Positions 6,944-7,102 of a stretch of 7,102 nucleotides of DNA are shown here, piece after piece. Numbering within the stretch: the first letter of the stretch is position 1; the number at the start of each line of letters is the position of its first letter. Origin of the DNA: Spirochaetia bacterium (lineage in GTDB: Bacteria > Spirochaetota > Spirochaetia > Treponematales > Breznakiellaceae); NCBI GenBank assembly GCA_026002045.1, contig BOAV01000114.1, positions 1-7,102 of the forward strand. The letters are read 5' to 3'. The position numbers were made by a program, and so were the translations under genes. Below the pieces are notes generated by a model. The model saw only the letters and a program-made list of their open reading frames with translations. It searched no databases and had not been told where the DNA came from.

Positions 6944-7004
6944 ATATTACCCTGCTTTTTCTAAGATGTGCAAGGAGTGAAAAGGCCGGCCGCGTCCAAT
7001 GTGC

Positions 7005-7049
7005 TTGCATTCCTCGAAAAAGCATGATATAGTAATCTTTAAGTACTTA
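7005..7049 (+). promoter_or_regulatory. Candidate divergent promoter with palindrome at its start site
   Basis: TTGCAT (7005-7010), a 17-nt spacer and TATAGT (7028-7033) with TGA directly before the -10 form a plus-strand extended -10 promoter candidate; the -10 matches 5 of 6 consensus positions, the -35 only 3. The predicted start at about 7040 coincides with the perfect 10-bp palindrome TAAGTACTTA (7040-7049), a possible operator. It would drive a gene beyond the right edge. An ATG at 7074 with GGGGG 12 nt upstream stays open to the window end, but nine codons are too few to call a gene. Confidence 0.4.
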
Positions 7050-7102
7050 CTTTTATGGGGGTTGAATCCGCTTATGAGATCACCTGATTCCTTGTATTGT
7101 AA

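Noticed and set aside
6984..6991. GGCCGGCC palindrome followed on the minus strand by TTTT, as a terminator for a gene to the right
   Set aside because: It is only 8 bp self-complementary with no loop, so it cannot form a stable hairpin in RNA.

Overview
The window is a compact, one-direction ribosomal-protein cluster from a bacterium. All eleven recognisable genes lie on the minus strand, so transcription runs from high to low coordinates: rpsL (S12), rpsG (S7), tuf (EF-Tu), rpsJ (S10), rplC (L3), rplD (L4), rplW (L23), rplB (L2), rpsS (S19), rplV (L22), rpsC (S3). This is the front part of the str operon joined to the start of the S10 operon. The EF-Tu sequence (for example SAPDSVMPQTREH, GIKPTKKTVITGIEMFNKLLD and the C-terminal ASGQVVDIIE) and S3 (GLRLGINKTWASRWYV) resemble what I remember of Treponema proteins. 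I therefore infer a spirochaete, probably a Treponema relative, but cannot confirm this without a search. The usual fusA (EF-G) gene between rpsG and tuf is absent, which would fit that assignment.

Right end (6805-7102): no gene of the cluster lies here. It reads as a divergent promoter region. There is a candidate minus-strand promoter for rpsL, a plus-strand intrinsic terminator at 6911-6943, and a candidate plus-strand extended -10 promoter at 7005-7033 pointing out of the window.

Middle (5530-5948): a 419-nt gap with no protein gene replaces fusA. It is packed with hairpins on the minus-strand transcript, including two good intrinsic-terminator structures just before tuf, a possible promoter, and a long-range helix with competing pairings. 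This is the least explained part of the window. It looks like an operon boundary that also carries a structured tuf leader or a small RNA.

Left (4-5529): tuf and the S10-type genes. From rplC to rpsC the genes are tightly packed, with gaps of 1-11 nt and one ATGA overlap, as expected for one co-translated transcript. The tuf-rpsJ gap (79 nt) holds a 16-bp hairpin, and the rpsJ-rplC gap (132 nt from the rplC ATG) holds five short hairpins. Several hairpins in the window share a CC-GUU-GG apex.

The products work together in ribosome assembly and decoding. S12, S7, S10, S19 and S3 belong to the 30S subunit, L3, L4, L23, L2 and L22 to the 50S subunit, and EF-Tu delivers aminoacyl-tRNA. I found no mobile element, CRISPR array, tRNA or rRNA gene. 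The protein genes look ordinary and intact; the interest lies in the non-coding gaps.
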